Assembly: GCA_937926545.1 (NCBI GenBank)
Contig: CALAZW010000094.1
Span: 1 to 6,113, forward strand
Direction: 5' to 3'
Length of the DNA: 6,113 nucleotides
Origin: an uncultured Helcococcus sp.
Lineage (GTDB): Bacteria > Bacillota > Clostridia > Tissierellales > Peptoniphilaceae
Below the pieces are notes generated by a model that was not told the DNA's origin, did no database searches, and saw only the letters and a program-made list of their open reading frames with translations. Every line of letters starts with the position of its first letter. Position 1 is the first letter of the stretch. The translations under genes and the position numbers were made by a program. This document shows positions 5,406-6,113 of this stretch, in pieces.

Positions 5406-6113
5406 CTTAAAAGACAAGGTGGCCCTGGTTACTGGAAGTTCCAGGGGAATGGGCCAGGCCATTTGTTTGGGCCTAGCCCAGGCAGGAGCCAGGGTTATAG
5501 GCTTGGCCAGGTCCAACAATGATGAAACAAAATTTATGATGACAGAAAAAGGCTATGAATTTAAATCTGTGATTTATGACTTGGCTGATTTTGAAGGCAT
5601 GGATGACCTGGCCAAGGAAGTTATAAATATCTATGGCAGGGTGGATATCCTGGTTAACAATGCGGGAATAATAAAAATTTCCCAGGCAGAAGACCATAGC
5701 CTAAAAGACTATAGTCAGGTAATGGATGTGAATGTTAAAAGCATCTTTCTTCTGTCCCAGGCCATAGGTAGGGACATGATAAAAAACAAGTCGGGAAAGA
5801 TTATCAATACAGCTTCCATCCACGCCCTGGGCGGAGGATTTGACTGTATATCCTATACGGCTAGTAAACACGCTGTGGTGGGACTTACCAAGGCCCTGGC
5901 CAATGAATGGGGCAAGTACAATATCAAGGTAAATGCCATAGCGCCAGGCTATACCATAAGTGACAACACTAAGAACCTGAGAAAAAATACAGAATTAACC
6001 AACCAAATAACCGAGTCCATCCCTTTAAAAAGATGGGCCAAGCCTGAAGATATAGTGGGACCAGTAATCTTTTTGGCCTCCCAGGCTTCAGACTATGTAA
6101 ATGGTGAACTTTT
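5392..6113 (+). CDS. KduD-like short-chain dehydrogenase/reductase, 3' end outside the window
   Basis: The first 240 residues of a classical SDR are present and run off the right edge; KduD-type proteins are about 253 residues, so roughly a dozen are missing. Visible are the nucleotide-binding TGSSRGMG (14-21), NNAG (89-92), N114, and catalytic S142, Y155 and K159 (YTASK). Resemblance to KduD (2-dehydro-3-deoxy-D-gluconate 5-dehydrogenase, often annotated gluconate 5-dehydrogenase) is strong at the start (MELFNLKDKVALVTG) and in VNAIAPGYTISDNTKNLR (180-197). It is also strong in IPLKRWAKPED and FLASQASDYVNG. The substrate-facing segment after S142 (IHALGGGFDC) keeps KduD length but not its residues, so the exact substrate is open. 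The end of the second strand, GLARS (37-41), lacks an acidic residue and has R40, which suggests NADP(H); this is inference. The ribosome site GGGGGAG (5382-5388) and ATG lie inside the cupin gene, a 14-base overlap. Five of seven Arg codons are AGG. Confidence 0.9.
   Translation, partial: MELFNLKDKVALVTGSSRGMGQAICLGLAQAGARVIGLARSNNDETKFMMTEKGYEFKSVIYDLADFEGMDDLAKEVINIYGRVDILVNNAGIIKISQAEDHSLKDYSQVMDVNVKSIFLLSQAIGRDMIKNKSGKIINTASIHALGGGFDCISYTASKHAVVGLTKALANEWGKYNIKVNAIAPGYTISDNTKNLRKNTELTNQITESIPLKRWAKPEDIVGPVIFLASQASDYVNGEL

Noticed and set aside
5473..5697. 74-codon open frame on the minus strand opposite the dehydrogenase
   Set aside because: The + strand here encodes unmistakable SDR motifs that continue to the right edge, so the minus frame is a shadow.
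1..6113. CRISPR array, tRNA or rRNA gene, insertion sequence, phage or defence genes
   Set aside because: No spaced direct repeats, cloverleaf-like or rRNA segments, transposase motifs or terminal repeats were seen; nearly all of the window is explained by one transporter operon.

Overview
The window is a stretch of an AT-rich Firmicutes-type (probably Clostridia or Tissierellia) chromosome. This is inferred from strong use of ATA, AGA/AGG and TTA codons, purine-rich Shine-Dalgarno sites, a Gram-positive-style lipoprotein signal and all-TAA stops. No rRNA or other marker is present, so the genus cannot be named. All genes are on the + strand and the window is essentially fully coding. The only gaps are the first 86 bases and a 59-base spacer at 1278-1336.

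Layout: a sigma-A type promoter (19-47), overlapped by a perfect 8-bp inverted repeat (46-67), precedes a complete BMP/PnrA-family ABC transporter. The transporter consists of a substrate-binding lipoprotein (87-1277), a double-domain ATPase (1337-2875) and two different BPD_transp_2 permeases (2862-4004 and 3997-4959). A strong hairpin (1291-1319) separates the lipoprotein from the ATPase and probably sets a high lipoprotein-to-transporter ratio. A small cupin_5 (DUF985) protein (4959-5405) and a short-chain dehydrogenase resembling KduD (5392 to the right edge, incomplete) then follow. From the ATPase onward every gene overlaps the next by 1 to 14 bases, so this looks like one transcript with translational coupling.

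How it may work: the lipoprotein captures a solute outside the membrane, the two permeases form the channel, and the asymmetric ATPase drives uptake. Known members of this transporter family carry nucleosides. The enzymes translated in series with it here are not nucleoside enzymes but a cupin of unknown function and a sugar-acid-type dehydrogenase. The cargo may therefore be a sugar acid, a modified sugar or a glycoside rather than a plain nucleoside; this is inference. The most unusual protein-level observation is that the ATPase has lost its first-domain signature motif. One of its two composite ATP sites then appears degenerate on both faces, while the other is essentially intact.
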